Below, piece by piece: positions 45,461 to 55,444 of a DNA stretch of 64,000 nt. The position numbers and the translations under genes are program-made. The notes under the pieces are model-generated. The model was not told the DNA's origin and did not search any database. It saw only the letters and a program-made list of their open reading frames with translations. The number at the start of each line of letters is the position of its first letter. Position 1 is the first letter of the stretch. The stretch is taken from assembly GCF_002531575.1 (NCBI RefSeq), contig NZ_NWTI01000003.1:1-64000 (forward strand), read 5' to 3'. The stretch is from Bradyrhizobium sp. Y36 (GTDB lineage: Bacteria > Pseudomonadota > Alphaproteobacteria > Rhizobiales > Xanthobacteraceae).

Positions 45461-47263
45461 ATGACCGGCATGCCTACTTTTCTGCGCCTGATGGCGACGG
45501 CGCCGCGCGGTCGCCTGATCTTGCTTCTCGTCCTGATGGCTCTCGGCGGCATCAGCGAGGGCGTGGGCTTGATCCTGCTCGTTCCCTTGCTCGATCTGCT
45601 CGGATCGGCGCCGGAGACCGGGGCAACGCATGGCCTGAACCGCCTGCTCGCGACATCCGGAATCCCGCTGACGTTGCACGGCGTCCTGACACTCTTCGTC
45701 GGTGTCGTGATGGCGCGAAACGGAATTCAGTTTGCGCGCGAACGGCTGGCGACGAGCGTCCAGTTCGAGTTCGTCGACGCCCTGCGCCGCGACTGCCTCG
45801 ATGCGATACTCCATGCCGACTGGCGCTGGATCGTCGGGCAACGGCAGGCGGATCATGCCAGCCTCCTGCTGACGGAGATCAACCGTGTCGGCCTCGGCCT
45901 CAACGCCGGACTGGGTTTGCTGGCCGGATGCGCAATCACGCTGGCCTATCTCTCCACCGCGATCCTGCTCTCGTGGAAGATCAGCGCGCTCGCGATCATC
46001 AGCGGCGGTAGCATCTTCCTTCTGCTCGCGCGTCATCGCCGTGCCGCATTGCGCCTCGGCCAGACACTGGGACAAGCCAGCCGTGCGCTGCACGCAGACG
46101 TTCAAAACAGTCTCTCCGGCATCAAGCTCGCCAAGATTCTTGGCGCCGAGCACCGCCAGGCCGAGGCCATTCTTTCCACCAGCCGGAACCTGCGGACCTC
46201 GCAATTGGCGTTCAGCTCCGATGCGAGCCTGTCGCGGGCGCTGTTCCAGACCGCAGGCGCGGCGCTCGTGGCCGTCTATATCTATGTCGGGCTGACCATC
46301 TGGCAGGTGCCCATGGCGGAGATCCTGACGCTGGTTGTCGTCTTCGCGCGCCTGATCCCGATGTTCGGAAACCTTCAGCAGCAATCGCATCTATGGCTGC
46401 ACGCCCTGCCCGCCTATGCCGAGGTCGAGCGATTGATCGCGGAATGCAAACGGGTCGGACGGCCGAGGGCCGGCCGCGACGATCCGGCGCTCCCGCCGCA
46501 GCGGGAGATCCGGCTCGACGGCGTGACCTTGTGCTATGATGGACGCCAAGAAGCCGCGCTCACTGAGGTCTCGCTGCGGTTCGCGGCCCGAACCACGACG
46601 GCGATCGTCGGGCCATCAGGGGCGGGCAAGAGCACGCTGGTGGACCTCCTGGCAGGGCTTCTCGGTCCGGACCGTGGCACGGTGTCGGTGGACGGCGTCG
46701 AACTGACCCCCGCCCTGCAGCCACGCTGGCGCAGGGCCGTCGGCTATGTTCCGCAGGAACTGTTTCTGTTCAACGACACCATTCGCGCCAATCTACTCTG
46801 GGCCCGACCAACCGCGAGCGAGGACGATCTGCGGCACGCGCTGAAACAGGCCGCTGCCGAATTCGTCCTGCAGCTTCCTCGCGGCCTCGATACGATGATC
46901 GGCGATGCCGGAGCACGTTTGTCCGGAGGCGAACGCCAGCGGATCGCACTTGCCCGCGCGCTTCTGACGCGACCGGACGTATTGATACTCGACGAGGCCA
47001 CCAGCGCCCTCGATTTCGACAGCGAGAGGCAGGTCCAGGCGGCTCTCGACGCCCTTCGTGGACGGATGACGATCTTCATCATCGGCCACAGATTGCTCGA
47101 CCTCGACCGCGCCGACATGGTGGTGATGCTCCGTGGCGGTCGCGTCGCTGCCGCCGGACCATGGACCAGTGTCATGCGCTCATCTGTCGCGTCTGTGCCC
47201 GACGCCGGATGCGATCCTGGCGGCGGATCGGCACCGGCATCCGTCGATCCTCGGAACCGATAA
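45461..47263 (+). CDS. Lasso peptide ABC exporter (D protein)
   Basis: 600 aa half-transporter: membrane domain (~10-320, six segments), then ATPase with Walker A GPSGAGKSTLVDLLAGLLG, signature LSGGERQRIALARALL and Walker B VLILDEATSALD. Size and position match lasso D exporters, which confer export and self-immunity. Divergent from the oxygenase, with ~370 bp of spacer holding both promoters and the 32-aa frame. Confidence 0.87.
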   Translation: MTGMPTFLRLMATAPRGRLILLLVLMALGGISEGVGLILLVPLLDLLGSAPETGATHGLNRLLATSGIPLTLHGVLTLFVGVVMARNGIQFARERLATSVQFEFVDALRRDCLDAILHADWRWIVGQRQADHASLLLTEINRVGLGLNAGLGLLAGCAITLAYLSTAILLSWKISALAIISGGSIFLLLARHRRAALRLGQTLGQASRALHADVQNSLSGIKLAKILGAEHRQAEAILSTSRNLRTSQLAFSSDASLSRALFQTAGAALVAVYIYVGLTIWQVPMAEILTLVVVFARLIPMFGNLQQQSHLWLHALPAYAEVERLIAECKRVGRPRAGRDDPALPPQREIRLDGVTLCYDGRQEAALTEVSLRFAARTTTAIVGPSGAGKSTLVDLLAGLLGPDRGTVSVDGVELTPALQPRWRRAVGYVPQELFLFNDTIRANLLWARPTASEDDLRHALKQAAAEFVLQLPRGLDTMIGDAGARLSGGERQRIALARALLTRPDVLILDEATSALDFDSERQVQAALDALRGRMTIFIIGHRLLDLDRADMVVMLRGGRVAAAGPWTSVMRSSVASVPDAGCDPGGGSAPASVDPRNR

Positions 47264-47451
47264 CTTCCCCATGACGGCGCCCTGGGACCCGGCCTGTGGA
47301 CATCGGCTGGCTTCGTCCCGCTGACGAGCCCTGCATGGCCATTTCCCGGCGGCGAGGGTCGCCGGACAGTTCTCGCTATGCTAGCAACGACAAAATCCAC
47401 TACGACTAGACGACGTCCACCACTTTTGCCTCGGAATCAGCTGCGCTCATT

Positions 47452-48684
47452 ATGATGCCCCTTGTGACTTTCGTCGTCGGGACGGTGCCCGACATCATCA
47501 AGTCGATCGATGTTGCGCGAGAGCTGGCGACGAACGGACTCAGCGTCTCGATCTACGATACGCTTCAGAACAGGTCGGACGAATTCGATCGGCATCGCGA
47601 TGTCCGAATCATCCGGAGCAGCGTGGTGCGCGCCGAGTGTCGTGACGATCTGGACTGGGTGGCCAGTTGCGCAGCCGAGATCGCCGAGCTGTGCGGCGAT
47701 CTCGTCGTAGTCCAGGGCGATACTTACAGCGCCCTGGCCGGCGCCCACGGCGCCGTCAGGGCCGGCGCGGCGCTCGCCCACATCGAAGCGGGACTTCGCA
47801 GCCATGACCCGCTGAGCCCGTTTCCCGAAGAAATGAACCGCGTGTTCATCGACACGCAGAGCGACCTGCTGTTCTGCGCAACCCGGACCGATCTCGACGA
47901 CCTCTGTGCGACCGCGAGCGTCGCGGACAAGAAGAGCTTTGTCGTCGGCAACACGGTCTGCGACCCGATCTTCCAGCACCGCGACCAACTGGCTTCGGCC
48001 GCGACATGGCCGAACGGCGTTCTCGTCTCATTGCACAGGCGCGAGAACTACCGGCATCGCGAGCTGATCCTGAAATCGCTCGCGAGGCTCATCGCGAGCT
48101 TTCCCGAGACTGAATTTCGTCTGCTGAAGCGCGGTCTGCTGGCGGCGAGCGAGGCCGCGGATTTCGGCGCCAACGCCACCATGATCGGCTTGACGGAACA
48201 TCTGCATTTTCTCGAAATGCTGACCGGGTCCCAGATCGCGATCTGCGATTCCGGTGGAATTCTGGAGGAAGCCGTGACGTTGGGCGTGCCGGTCGTGTGC
48301 CTGCGCCGGACGTTGGAGCGTGGTCGGCTGGTCGAGGGTGTCGACTGCATCGATCCGGCCGACGTTGAAGGTCCGCAGTTGCCGCGGCTGATCGAACGTC
48401 TGCTGTCCCGGCAGCGCGGCGGTCGCGGTCCGCTGCGCGAGACTTTTGGTGACGGCCAAAGCGCCAAGCGGATCGCGACACTCATTCTCGATCACCTCAA
48501 CGACAGCGGCGTTCGTGACGCGAAGGGCCGCACCGATCCTGATCGCGACCAGCAGGGGATCCTCGTTCCGTTCGCGCGTTCCAGGACGGCGGAGAGCCCG
48601 GGCCTCGTCAAGGACCTTCGGACCGGCCAGCGATCCGGGCGCTTCACTGCGGCCGCCTCGGGAGCCGATGCGTGCGATTCCTGA
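47452..48684 (+). CDS. UDP-GlcNAc 2-epimerase-like protein (WecB family)
   Basis: 410 aa. Core signatures HIEAGLRSHDPLSPFPEEMNR and SLHRRENYRHR and CDSGGILEEA match WecB. The N-terminal GTxPExIK motif is loosened to GTVPDIIKS, and the C terminus has ~50 extra polar residues, so it is a divergent member. Would supply UDP-ManNAc for the polysaccharide; the GT26 module downstream fits that. Confidence 0.82.
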   Translation: MMPLVTFVVGTVPDIIKSIDVARELATNGLSVSIYDTLQNRSDEFDRHRDVRIIRSSVVRAECRDDLDWVASCAAEIAELCGDLVVVQGDTYSALAGAHGAVRAGAALAHIEAGLRSHDPLSPFPEEMNRVFIDTQSDLLFCATRTDLDDLCATASVADKKSFVVGNTVCDPIFQHRDQLASAATWPNGVLVSLHRRENYRHRELILKSLARLIASFPETEFRLLKRGLLAASEAADFGANATMIGLTEHLHFLEMLTGSQIAICDSGGILEEAVTLGVPVVCLRRTLERGRLVEGVDCIDPADVEGPQLPRLIERLLSRQRGGRGPLRETFGDGQSAKRIATLILDHLNDSGVRDAKGRTDPDRDQQGILVPFARSRTAESPGLVKDLRTGQRSGRFTAAASGADACDS

Positions 48685-48702
48685 CGCCGGACGGCTGACG
48701 CC

Positions 48703-49989
48703 ATGACCCATGATCGACAGCACAAGAACGCTAACGAGGACGTGCTGCTCTCGGAGCTGGGGCGATCCGTGCTCCGTTTCTATCTGGACTTCGCAGCGCT
48801 GCTGGTTCCGCTGGCGTTGCTGGCGGCGCTGACGGCGGCGATCTACGTCCACACAAAGCCGGTCTACGAGGCCACCGGCCTGCTCGATGCACCGAAACTG
48901 TCGCTCGACGAATGGCGCCATCTCGGCCCACTGCTTCCGGACTCTCGCCTCATCAGCGGGACGTTCGGGCAACTCGGATGGCTCAACGGCGATGGCTCGG
49001 AAGCGACGCCGCATGCGGTGGCGGTGCGCAAGCGCTTCGCGTCCCGGACCTTCTGGGAAGGAAGTCTTCAGTACCGCAGCGCGTTGCGGCGCGAGGACGT
49101 GCGCGACGCGCCCGGCTCAGATCCGAAAGCGTCCACGACCCTGGGCATCGATGTCGCGTTACGGGCGCCCGGCCGCGAGATCGCGACCGAGCTGATGAAC
49201 GCGATCGCGCGTCATGTCGGTCAGGCCCTGTCCTGGTCGATGCTCGACACGTTCCTGCGCGATCGAAGGGACGCCACGGTCAGCCGGAAGGCCGAGCTGG
49301 AGGTCATGCTGACGAAGCTGAGCTTCGCACTCACGCAGACCGAGACGCGCATCCTGGACATGCGCCAGCTCGTCGATGCATTCCCGGATCTGAGGGACGC
49401 CGGCGGCAACACCATCGTCTCGCCCGAGAATGGTGGCGGCCGCTATCTGTCTCCGACGGCTCAACTCGTCGCGCTCAAATCGACGCTGATCGATCAGCGA
49501 GGGCAGATCGCGACCGCGCAGCGCGAGCTCGATATCCTTCGGTGGTACGAGCAGTTCTTCGCACATGCGGCTGCGCCGCCTGACGACGTTCGCTCCGGTT
49601 CGCGCCTCGCCGACTGGCTCGACGGCAAACGCAAGGCGTTCTTTTCCGCGCCGGCGGGCGCGGCGATCCAGGTCGACCAGGAGATCGCGTTCGCCATCGC
49701 CGAAGCGCGCACCCGCGGCGATCGGATCGTCTACGGCGCCGCGCCGATCGTCGACCCCCGGCCGGTCGCGACCCGGTCGCCGCTGCCGGTGGCGGGCGGC
49801 GTGTTCGTTGCGGCGATGTTGCTGTTCGGACTGCTCTTGAGCATCTATCGCAGCGCAAGGCAGATCGACGGGCCCTCCCGGACGACGCCTTGGCTGGCCT
49901 CGAAGGACCCACTCTTTGCATGGCTGCCGCAGCGACTGCGCGGCGTCCTGTTCCGCTACGAGCGGCGCTACCCACACAAGACACCCTAG
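48703..49989 (+). CDS. Polysaccharide chain-length determinant-like (Wzz) protein
   Basis: 428 aa. Two membrane segments (~27-50 and ~365-385) bracket a long helical, coiled-coil-prone periplasmic region, the Wzz/PCP layout. No C-terminal tyrosine kinase domain, so it is PCP-1/2 without BY-kinase. It follows the epimerase by 18 bp. Confidence 0.65.
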   Translation: MTHDRQHKNANEDVLLSELGRSVLRFYLDFAALLVPLALLAALTAAIYVHTKPVYEATGLLDAPKLSLDEWRHLGPLLPDSRLISGTFGQLGWLNGDGSEATPHAVAVRKRFASRTFWEGSLQYRSALRREDVRDAPGSDPKASTTLGIDVALRAPGREIATELMNAIARHVGQALSWSMLDTFLRDRRDATVSRKAELEVMLTKLSFALTQTETRILDMRQLVDAFPDLRDAGGNTIVSPENGGGRYLSPTAQLVALKSTLIDQRGQIATAQRELDILRWYEQFFAHAAAPPDDVRSGSRLADWLDGKRKAFFSAPAGAAIQVDQEIAFAIAEARTRGDRIVYGAAPIVDPRPVATRSPLPVAGGVFVAAMLLFGLLLSIYRSARQIDGPSRTTPWLASKDPLFAWLPQRLRGVLFRYERRYPHKTP

Positions 49990-50009
49990 CCAAGCCGGAT
50001 AGCCGGCGT

Positions 50010-50933
50010 TCAGGCAGACACCCTCTCCGCCAGCAAACGGTTCAAGATGCCCTGCAGCCCGAGCTGGGCGCGCCAGCCGAGCAGCGCGTAGGCCTTGCTG
50101 GGGTCGCCCAGTTGGCTGGCACGATCGGAGCGGCGGCGGCGCGTCTCGTCGATCTCGATGCGGATGGTTCGTCCCAGGCAAGTGGCAAGACAGTTCACGA
50201 GACGCTCCACCGAGTGCTCCTCGCCCGAGCACAGATTGAAGACGTCGAGTGGCTGGGGCCGTGCATCCGCCAGGATCGCAAGCAGTCCGCCGGCCACCTC
50301 GTCGGCATGCAGGTAGTCGCGGCGCGAGTCGAGATTGCCGAGCCTTACGACGTCCACGTCTGGGCGCTCCAGCTGCGCAAGGATATCGGGAAGCAGATGC
50401 GCATTCGGATCGTCACGGCCGATCGTGTTGAATATCCGCGCGATGCGGCCGGTGGCGCCGCTGCGCTCGGACCATAGCCGCAGCTGGATTTCGTTGGAGA
50501 GTTTGGACAGGGCGTAATTGTCCATCGCCTGCGTCGGTGATGTCTCTTCCTGGAGCGGGCCGTCCGTCCATTGGTAGACCGCGCCGCTGGACGCCAGAAC
50601 GACGCGCGCGACCCTGGCTTCGGACGCAGCAAGGAGCACCGTTTCCGTCCCCAGGACATTGACGTCGAGGCACCGTCGCCGGTCGATCTCGCAGGTCGGA
50701 ATATGATGGAGCGCCGCCAGATGCACGATCGCACCCGGTCGAAAATCACCAATCAACGCCTGCATCTCGCGCTCTTCGCGGATATCGCAGCGGTGCGCGA
50801 TCACGGCGTCGGCCGGCATCGGCAACCCGCTGCTTAGGTCGTCGACGACCGCGACGACATGGCCTTGGCCCGCCAGGCGGGAAACGAGGCGTCGTCCGAT
50901 CATGCCGGCACCGCCCGTCACGCACACCCTCAT
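50010..50933 (-). CDS. NAD-dependent epimerase/dehydratase
   Basis: 307 aa extended SDR. Glycine motif TGGAGMIGRRLVSRL at residues 6-20, catalytic YALSK near 165, and HLAALHHIPTCEIDR. Modifies an NDP-sugar (4-epimerase or dehydratase); exact sugar unresolved. Overlaps the ligase gene by 4 nt (ATGA). Confidence 0.85.
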   Translation of the reverse strand: MRVCVTGGAGMIGRRLVSRLAGQGHVVAVVDDLSSGLPMPADAVIAHRCDIREEREMQALIGDFRPGAIVHLAALHHIPTCEIDRRRCLDVNVLGTETVLLAASEARVARVVLASSGAVYQWTDGPLQEETSPTQAMDNYALSKLSNEIQLRLWSERSGATGRIARIFNTIGRDDPNAHLLPDILAQLERPDVDVVRLGNLDSRRDYLHADEVAGGLLAILADARPQPLDVFNLCSGEEHSVERLVNCLATCLGRTIRIEIDETRRRRSDRASQLGDPSKAYALLGWRAQLGLQGILNRLLAERVSA

Positions 50934-52252
50934 GATTGCGCCTCCCACGTGGTCTCGGCAGCGCTTCGCTCGGCACCGGGCTCGGTTGCCGGAGCAGAAA
51001 AAACCAAGGCTGCCGCCACCGAGATATGTAGCGCGAACCCGTGGAACGGCAGGTAGAAATCAAATAGCTCAAGGCCCAGTATGACGACGAGCCACGTCAG
51101 CGCCCACCGGCGGCCGGTGTTGTCGCGCGTATCGGACAGAGCGGGCAAGCCAAGCGTCATCAAGAGCCCGGTCATGGCGAGGAGCCCCATCAGTCCGGTT
51201 TCCGAGAGAATTCCGAGGACAAGATTGTGCGCATGCAGCTCACCACGCAGGAATCGCCCTCCGGTAAAATCCGGCGTCAGGAACTGAAACACCCCGGGAC
51301 CCAAGCCCCACCAGGGCCGCCCGGTCCAGGCATCAAGGGCGCCCTGCCAGATATATGTCCGGCCAAGCGAGAACATGGTGGCAAAACTTTCGCGAGATGC
51401 GCTCGTCAGCTCTTCATAGCGAAGCCAGATCACCGCCGCGACGAGCCCGGCCAGCAGCGCCAGCACGGAAAGGGCGAGCCAGCGCTGGCGGCCCCGTCTC
51501 GTGATGGCGAACACCACCGACAGCATGAGAAGCGGCACCACCGGATTGCGCGCCTCGGTCAGCAGCAATGTAGCCGCCGCGCCGGCAATCGCCGCGGTCA
51601 GATCCGGCGTACCGATCGCGCCTTCCGCACGCAACTGCGTCGCGATGACGGCGACGACCACCGCGATGGCGCCGAAGGTTGCGGGATGCTCGTAGAGCCC
51701 GATGATGCGCGGCATGTATCTGAGTGCATCGGAGCCGTGAAACAGCACGCCGAGCCGCGCGATCCAGTCGATGCCGTATCGATCGCCCAGCCCGACGGCG
51801 AGCCCGATCCAGAGCGCGATGATCAGCGCGCGGCCGGCTGCTCCGCGCAGATGGGGATAGAGGAGAAGCAAATTGAGGATGCACCAGAGCATCAAGAGCT
51901 GCGTCGCATAGCGAACGGCAAATTTCGCTGCGATCGCGCGGTGATCGGAGAGCGCGGTCGAGATGACGAGGACGCAGAGGCAAGCAACGATCGCGACGAA
52001 CGGAGCCCGCAGCCGGCTCGCGATGCCGCGCTCCCTGACCAGGAAGAAGACCGTCGATCCCAACGCGACGAGACGAAGCGCGGTTGAGCCGAGCGACAGC
52101 CCCTGCCCCTCCTCGAATGCGCGACCGATCACGACGTGCTGCAGGCAGAACAGCAGGTACAGAAGCGCAAGACCGATGGTGGCGGCGGTTTGCCGCACCG
52201 TTACGGATGCGACCTTGGGTCTCGTGTCCGGCGCCATGCTCGAGAAGGCCAT
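50930..52252 (-). CDS. O-antigen ligase/polymerase-like membrane protein (Wzy_C)
   Basis: 440 aa, ~12 membrane segments. Large periplasmic loop carrying GELHAHNLVLGILSETGLMGLL, the Wzy_C (PF04932) signature His region. Ligation or polymerisation of repeat units. Start at 52252, 1 bp from the stop of the GT4-GT26 gene. Confidence 0.78.
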   Translation of the reverse strand: MAFSSMAPDTRPKVASVTVRQTAATIGLALLYLLFCLQHVVIGRAFEEGQGLSLGSTALRLVALGSTVFFLVRERGIASRLRAPFVAIVACLCVLVISTALSDHRAIAAKFAVRYATQLLMLWCILNLLLLYPHLRGAAGRALIIALWIGLAVGLGDRYGIDWIARLGVLFHGSDALRYMPRIIGLYEHPATFGAIAVVVAVIATQLRAEGAIGTPDLTAAIAGAAATLLLTEARNPVVPLLMLSVVFAITRRGRQRWLALSVLALLAGLVAAVIWLRYEELTSASRESFATMFSLGRTYIWQGALDAWTGRPWWGLGPGVFQFLTPDFTGGRFLRGELHAHNLVLGILSETGLMGLLAMTGLLMTLGLPALSDTRDNTGRRWALTWLVVILGLELFDFYLPFHGFALHISVAAALVFSAPATEPGAERSAAETTWEAQS

Positions 52253-52253
52253 G

Positions 52254-54140
52254 TCAGGGCAGCCTGGCCTTGGTCGCCGCCATTCGCTTTTCGAACCATG
52301 CGCGTGCCAGCAACGAGGCATAGATCGCATTGGTGCGGAGATAGCGCATTGCCAGCCGTCGCGGCTCCAGCGACAGCCTGAACAGCCATTCCATTCCGAT
52401 CTTCTGCACCGCGCGCGGCGCGCGTGGGAGTCGACCCGACACGACGTCGAACGTGCCGCCGACGCCCATCGCAACGGGAACGGCGAGGCGCTCCCAATTG
52501 TCCCGCAGGAATATCTCCTTCTTCGGCGAGCTGATGCCGATGAAGAGGAATGCCGCGCCCGAGGCGTTGATCGCGTCGACGACGGCGGCCTCTTCGTGTT
52601 GCTCGAAATAGCCGCCGCGCACACCCGCAATCAGGAGCGAGGGCCAGCGCTGGCGCAGCCGCTCCGCCGCTGCGTTGACGACCTCCGGCCGCGCGCCGAG
52701 GAGGTAGATCGCAAGGCCAAGTCTGGACGCCTGCTCACAGAGGTCCAGCATTAGATCAATCCCGGCATAGCGCTCGCCTTTGACGCCGAGGGCAGCAAGA
52801 CCGAGCGCGATGCCCTTGCCATCGACGTGGACGAGCTCGGCATCCCGAAGGGCCCAAGACAGATCCGGATCGCGGCGCGCGTCCACAAGCTTGGCGACGT
52901 TCAAACCCTCGATCCGCATGCGCGGTTCTCGTCCCCGTCCGGCCGCCGCGGCGCGACGCAGCAGTTCTGCGCTGTCGAGCAGATCGACCGGGCAGCCGAG
53001 AAACCAGACTCTCTCGTTCAGCGGGGCATCCGGCCTTTCCGCGACCGCCGGCACGATCCCGGACTGGCAGGGCCGGCGATGCGCTCCGTATAGTTCGAGA
53101 ATGAGCAACGTCCGGCGCTCCCATGTGAAAGCTTCCCTGGTCCGCTCGGTCACGTCGGGCGGCATGCGCCGCCCCGCGATGTCGTTCACCGTCGCGGCCA
53201 ATGCTTCGACATCGCCCAATGGATAGAGTCCGTCGGTCCAACCTGCGGTGGCAAGTATCGCCCGATTGGCCGGAATGTCGCTGGCGACGACATTGCAGCC
53301 CATCAGCAGCATCTCGATCAGGACCGTCGGGCCGCCTTCGGCCGCGGACGGCAGCAGGAAACAGTTCGCACCCGCCGCCATCGCGGCGACCTCCGCGTCG
53401 GGCGCAAAGCCGTGGAACCGAACACGCGGCGCGACGCCCGCATGCGCCGCCAGCTTTTGGAGGCGATCGCGATCCGGCCCCCGGCCGACGATATGCAGCA
53501 CCGCCTGCGTCAGGCCCTCCCGGGACAGCGCCAGGATGGCATCGTCGAGACGCTTCACCCGATCGAGCCGCCCGACATACAGCAGGGATGGATCGCCTTC
53601 CAGGCGCCGCGGCGGCGCCGCCCGCGACAAGATCGCCGTGTCCAGCACGCAGTTCGGCAGAATAACCGGCGAACTTGCAGCCAGCCCACGGCTCCGTAAC
53701 TCGTCGGTCCAGAACCGCGCGAGCAGAACCACGGCGTGGCTTCCGGCAAGCAGGCGGCGTTCGACGGTGCGGTCCCATAACCATTTTGCGGCCCGCTTCA
53801 GCGCAGCGTCGTCATCGTAGTAGCAATGCGGCGTGTAAACGAGGCGCTTGCCGCGCACCCGCGCCATCGCCGCCGCAACTCCCGCGATCGGATTACGGGA
53901 GCCGTGAACATGGACGATGTCGGCCCAGCCCACATGATGCCAGAGGCCGCCAAACGCATCGGCCTTCACCTCATAGCCCGGCTCTGTCTCGGCAAGGAAT
54001 GCCCCCGGCGCAACAATGCGAACGTCGAACCCAAGCCTGGCGGCGGTGGTGGCCAGGCCGTGAATGTGCCGCGCCACGCCGCCTCCGCCTTGATGCGGAG
54101 CGAAATCGCGATGGACGTGCAGCAGCCGGAGACCTCTCAT
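52254..54140 (-). CDS. GT4 glycosyltransferase - GT26 (WecG/TagA/CpsF) fusion
   Basis: 628 aa, two enzymes in one chain. Residues ~1-370: GT4 with LLYVGRLDRVKRLDDAI and the EX7E-like region around PSAAEGGPTVLIEMLL. Residues ~385-620: GT26 with GVKGERYAGIDLM, FIGISSPKKEIFL and GVGGTFDVVSGRLPRAPRAV, the WecG/TagA motif that transfers ManNAc(A)-type sugars to lipid-linked acceptors. Two consecutive glycosyl additions by one protein are implied. Overlaps the polymerase gene by 4 nt. Confidence 0.88.
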   Translation of the reverse strand: MRGLRLLHVHRDFAPHQGGGGVARHIHGLATTAARLGFDVRIVAPGAFLAETEPGYEVKADAFGGLWHHVGWADIVHVHGSRNPIAGVAAAMARVRGKRLVYTPHCYYDDDAALKRAAKWLWDRTVERRLLAGSHAVVLLARFWTDELRSRGLAASSPVILPNCVLDTAILSRAAPPRRLEGDPSLLYVGRLDRVKRLDDAILALSREGLTQAVLHIVGRGPDRDRLQKLAAHAGVAPRVRFHGFAPDAEVAAMAAGANCFLLPSAAEGGPTVLIEMLLMGCNVVASDIPANRAILATAGWTDGLYPLGDVEALAATVNDIAGRRMPPDVTERTREAFTWERRTLLILELYGAHRRPCQSGIVPAVAERPDAPLNERVWFLGCPVDLLDSAELLRRAAAAGRGREPRMRIEGLNVAKLVDARRDPDLSWALRDAELVHVDGKGIALGLAALGVKGERYAGIDLMLDLCEQASRLGLAIYLLGARPEVVNAAAERLRQRWPSLLIAGVRGGYFEQHEEAAVVDAINASGAAFLFIGISSPKKEIFLRDNWERLAVPVAMGVGGTFDVVSGRLPRAPRAVQKIGMEWLFRLSLEPRRLAMRYLRTNAIYASLLARAWFEKRMAATKARLP

Positions 54141-55444
54141 GCCCCGGCCTCGGCAACTGCATCCGGGCGCTCCTGGGCGCGCGACAGCAGGCGCATGGCG
54201 CCGCCGGTCAGCAACCAGAGCGAAGCCGACCCGGACACTGACAACATATGATCGGACGTCACCAGCGTCGTCGCGAGCCCGATCATCAGCCAGAAAATCG
54301 CCAAGGCGAAGTGCGCCTGGTGCTCGCGATCGGCGAACCAGAGGCGCCTCAGACAGACGGCATAGAAGATCAGCAAGGCAAGCGCGGCCAACACTCCGCT
54401 CTGGTAAGCGATCGAGAACACCGCGCCTTCACCGCCTCCGACATTGGTGATTGAAGCCTGTGCGGCAATCGGCCCCTGCCTGCCGATGCCGTAGCCCACC
54501 ACGGGGATCTGAAAAAGGCCGTCGATATTGCGCCGGAGCGCAGCCCAGTGTCCCGGGCTCGATCCATCCGTCTGATTGATCGTTGCGTCCACGACGTCTC
54601 GTGTCGCAAGGCCGATGACCAGCACCACGGCCGCAGCCACGGTCAACCTCGCCAGCGGATGGCGCCTCAAGGCGCGACTCGTCATGAGATAACCGGTAAG
54701 AGCAATCGTTCCGGCGAGCATCGCGCCGCGGGTGCCGGACATCCAGACGCCGGCGCACAGTCCGAGCAGGATCAAGAGGAAGATCGCGACATGCGTCGCA
54801 GTGAGCCGCGCTGGCCCCGCCGCGACGAGCAAAACTGCGGCAACTGCCAATACCATGCCTTGCGCCAGCGGCGCCGCGAGAAGCCCGGCGGCCCGGCGCG
54901 TCTGATCGAGATCGATGAAGAAATTATAGGGTAGGCCGGTATCCGGTTCGGCTCCATAGATCATCCCCTTCACCTCGGCCATGTAGGAGGGAAACTGGAT
55001 CGTCCGCGTCCAGAACTCGGTGTGATGGATGTCCCATGCGCCGAAAGTGGCGCTGAGGCAGGCAATGATCACGAGACAAGCGACCAGGGCCCGGATGTCC
55101 GCGGCATCGCGGACGCAGTAATATCCGACGAGAAAGAACAGCATCGGGATCAGAAGCGTGCCGAACGATCCGACCAGGACACCGAGCGGAACTCCGCTCT
55201 TTGCGCTCGTCGCCAGTGAAAGGGAAATCAGCAGGCCATAGAGCAGAAACGGCAGCAGCAGCGAGCGCGAGATCCGCACTGTCGCCAGGCACAGGCATGC
55301 GGCGAGAACCACGGTCATGTCGCGGACCACGCGGGCCCACCCCACCTCCGGCAACGCTCCCCCCTGATAGGCCCACGCCGCGGCAAAATCCCCAAGATGA
55401 ATCCACACCACAAGAACCAGAAGGTAAGCTCGTCTAACGCTCAC
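54137..55444 (-). CDS. Polysaccharide polymerase-like membrane protein (Wzy)
   Basis: 435 aa, ~12 membrane segments with a large loop near residues 160-200 and 330-355 (VVGYGIGRQGPIAAQASI). Starts with GTG overlapping the previous stop (GTGA). Candidate repeat-unit polymerase; the other membrane protein may be the ligase. Confidence 0.7.
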   Translation of the reverse strand: MSVRRAYLLVLVVWIHLGDFAAAWAYQGGALPEVGWARVVRDMTVVLAACLCLATVRISRSLLLPFLLYGLLISLSLATSAKSGVPLGVLVGSFGTLLIPMLFFLVGYYCVRDAADIRALVACLVIIACLSATFGAWDIHHTEFWTRTIQFPSYMAEVKGMIYGAEPDTGLPYNFFIDLDQTRRAAGLLAAPLAQGMVLAVAAVLLVAAGPARLTATHVAIFLLILLGLCAGVWMSGTRGAMLAGTIALTGYLMTSRALRRHPLARLTVAAAVVLVIGLATRDVVDATINQTDGSSPGHWAALRRNIDGLFQIPVVGYGIGRQGPIAAQASITNVGGGEGAVFSIAYQSGVLAALALLIFYAVCLRRLWFADREHQAHFALAIFWLMIGLATTLVTSDHMLSVSGSASLWLLTGGAMRLLSRAQERPDAVAEAGA

